In this document: positions 5,260 through 5,602 of the stretch, in pieces
Layout: each line of letters begins with the position of its first letter
Numbering within the stretch: the stretch's first letter is position 1
DNA from: an uncultured Anaerosacchariphilus sp.
GTDB lineage: Bacteria; Bacillota; Clostridia; Lachnospirales; Lachnospiraceae
Direction of reading: 5' to 3'
DNA length: 5,602 nt
NCBI GenBank assembly: GCA_934373375.1
Contig: CAKROP010000159.1
Span: 1-5,602, forward strand
Translations under genes and position numbers: made by a program
The notes under the pieces: model-generated
The model's input: only the letters and a program-made list of their open reading frames with translations
Database searches by the model: none
Told to the model about the DNA's origin: nothing

Positions 5260-5602
5260 AAGGACTGATTTTGAAGGACTTGTATACACTGCGGCAGATG
5301 GGTAAGATCTATCTGATTTGCATGGTGTGCCTGGTGATCTGGGGCCTGGTTACAAACAATCCAACCATGCTGTCCAGCCTGCTTCTGGTATATGGACTGA
5401 TGCTTTTCATTACGACAGCCTCCTACGACGAGGCGTCCCATTTTAACCGGTACGCGCTGACCCTTCCTCTGACGCCAAAGCAGCTGGTGCAGGCGAAATA
5501 CCTGTTTGCGCTGCTTCTGTTCGCGGTTATGGTGACGCTGGGGGTTCTGGGCGGCGCAGGTATGCTTGCGGTGCTGGGAGCAAAGGCGGAGATGGGGTAT
5601 GG
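5256..5602 (+). CDS. ABC-2 type membrane subunit, N-terminal part (cut by window end)
   Basis: This is the start of the membrane partner of the preceding ATPase. It begins at an ATGA overlap with the ATPase stop codon, with GAGAGG at 5242-5247 placed 8 nt upstream. The 115 visible codons remain open to the window edge. The start M-K-G-L-I-L-K-D-L-Y and the early polar D-E-A-S-H-F-N-R-Y segment between hydrophobic stretches are typical of the ABC2_membrane_5-like permeases found in YtrA-regulated cassettes. Likely membrane segments lie at about residues 18-33, 37-55 and 82-108. Cassettes of this kind often export peptides or antibiotics or respond to wall stress, but the substrate here is not known. 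The rest of the protein, and any further subunits, lie beyond the window. Confidence 0.88.
   Translation, partial: MKGLILKDLYTLRQMGKIYLICMVCLVIWGLVTNNPTMLSSLLLVYGLMLFITTASYDEASHFNRYALTLPLTPKQLVQAKYLFALLLFAVMVTLGVLGGAGMLAVLGAKAEMGY

Noticed and set aside
4249..5289. Minus-strand open frame of 346 codons opposite the ABC ATPase.
   Set aside because: The plus strand encodes an intact ATPase with all motifs. The antisense product has no recognisable domain or credible ribosome binding site.

Overview
This window looks like an ordinary stretch of chromosome from a Gram-positive anaerobe of the class Clostridia, most likely a Lachnospiraceae-type organism. That placement is an inference. It rests on strong AGGAGG-type ribosome binding sites, near-consensus sigma-A promoters, a moderate GC content with AT-rich intergenic regions, a YtrA-type GntR/ABC cassette, a CwlO/PcsB-like wall hydrolase, and a thioredoxin reductase of the clostridial type that lacks canonical NADPH-binding motifs. 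I see no mobile element, CRISPR array, tRNA or rRNA.

Layout. (1) Bases 46-1800, plus strand: an apparent operon of thioredoxin (trxA), a thioredoxin reductase-like flavoprotein and a YfcE-like metallophosphoesterase. It is closed by a rho-independent terminator (about 1854-1906) that is shaped to work in both directions. (2) Bases 1921-2220, minus strand: a single ArsR/SmtB-family repressor that converges on the first operon. It uses a TTG start, carries a complete alpha5-type zinc site, and has a strong promoter followed by a perfect inverted repeat. (3) Bases 2221-2579: an intergenic region with the arsR control elements, an AT-rich dyad, a doubtful 42-codon reading frame, and a near-perfect promoter for the next gene. 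(4) Bases 2580-3806, plus strand: a secreted coiled-coil NlpC/P60 peptidoglycan hydrolase with its own promoter and terminator. (5) Bases 4010 to the window end, plus strand: a GntR (YtrA subfamily) repressor, an ABC ATPase and the start of an ABC-2 membrane subunit. The genes overlap or abut, and expression starts from a promoter buried in a perfect 14-bp inverted repeat.

How the parts work together. Thioredoxin and its reductase form a disulfide-reducing pair. The reductase sequence suggests that its electrons may come from something other than NADPH, with ferredoxin the leading candidate. The GntR/ABC cassette reads as a self-regulated exporter, in which the repressor probably blocks its own promoter until an inducer is bound. 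The zinc-sensor-like ArsR protein has no transporter next to it in this window, so its target is probably itself and/or distant genes.

The most noteworthy observations are the altered pyridine-nucleotide site of the reductase and the two clean operator-like palindromes. I do not see convincing evidence of a wholly new system.
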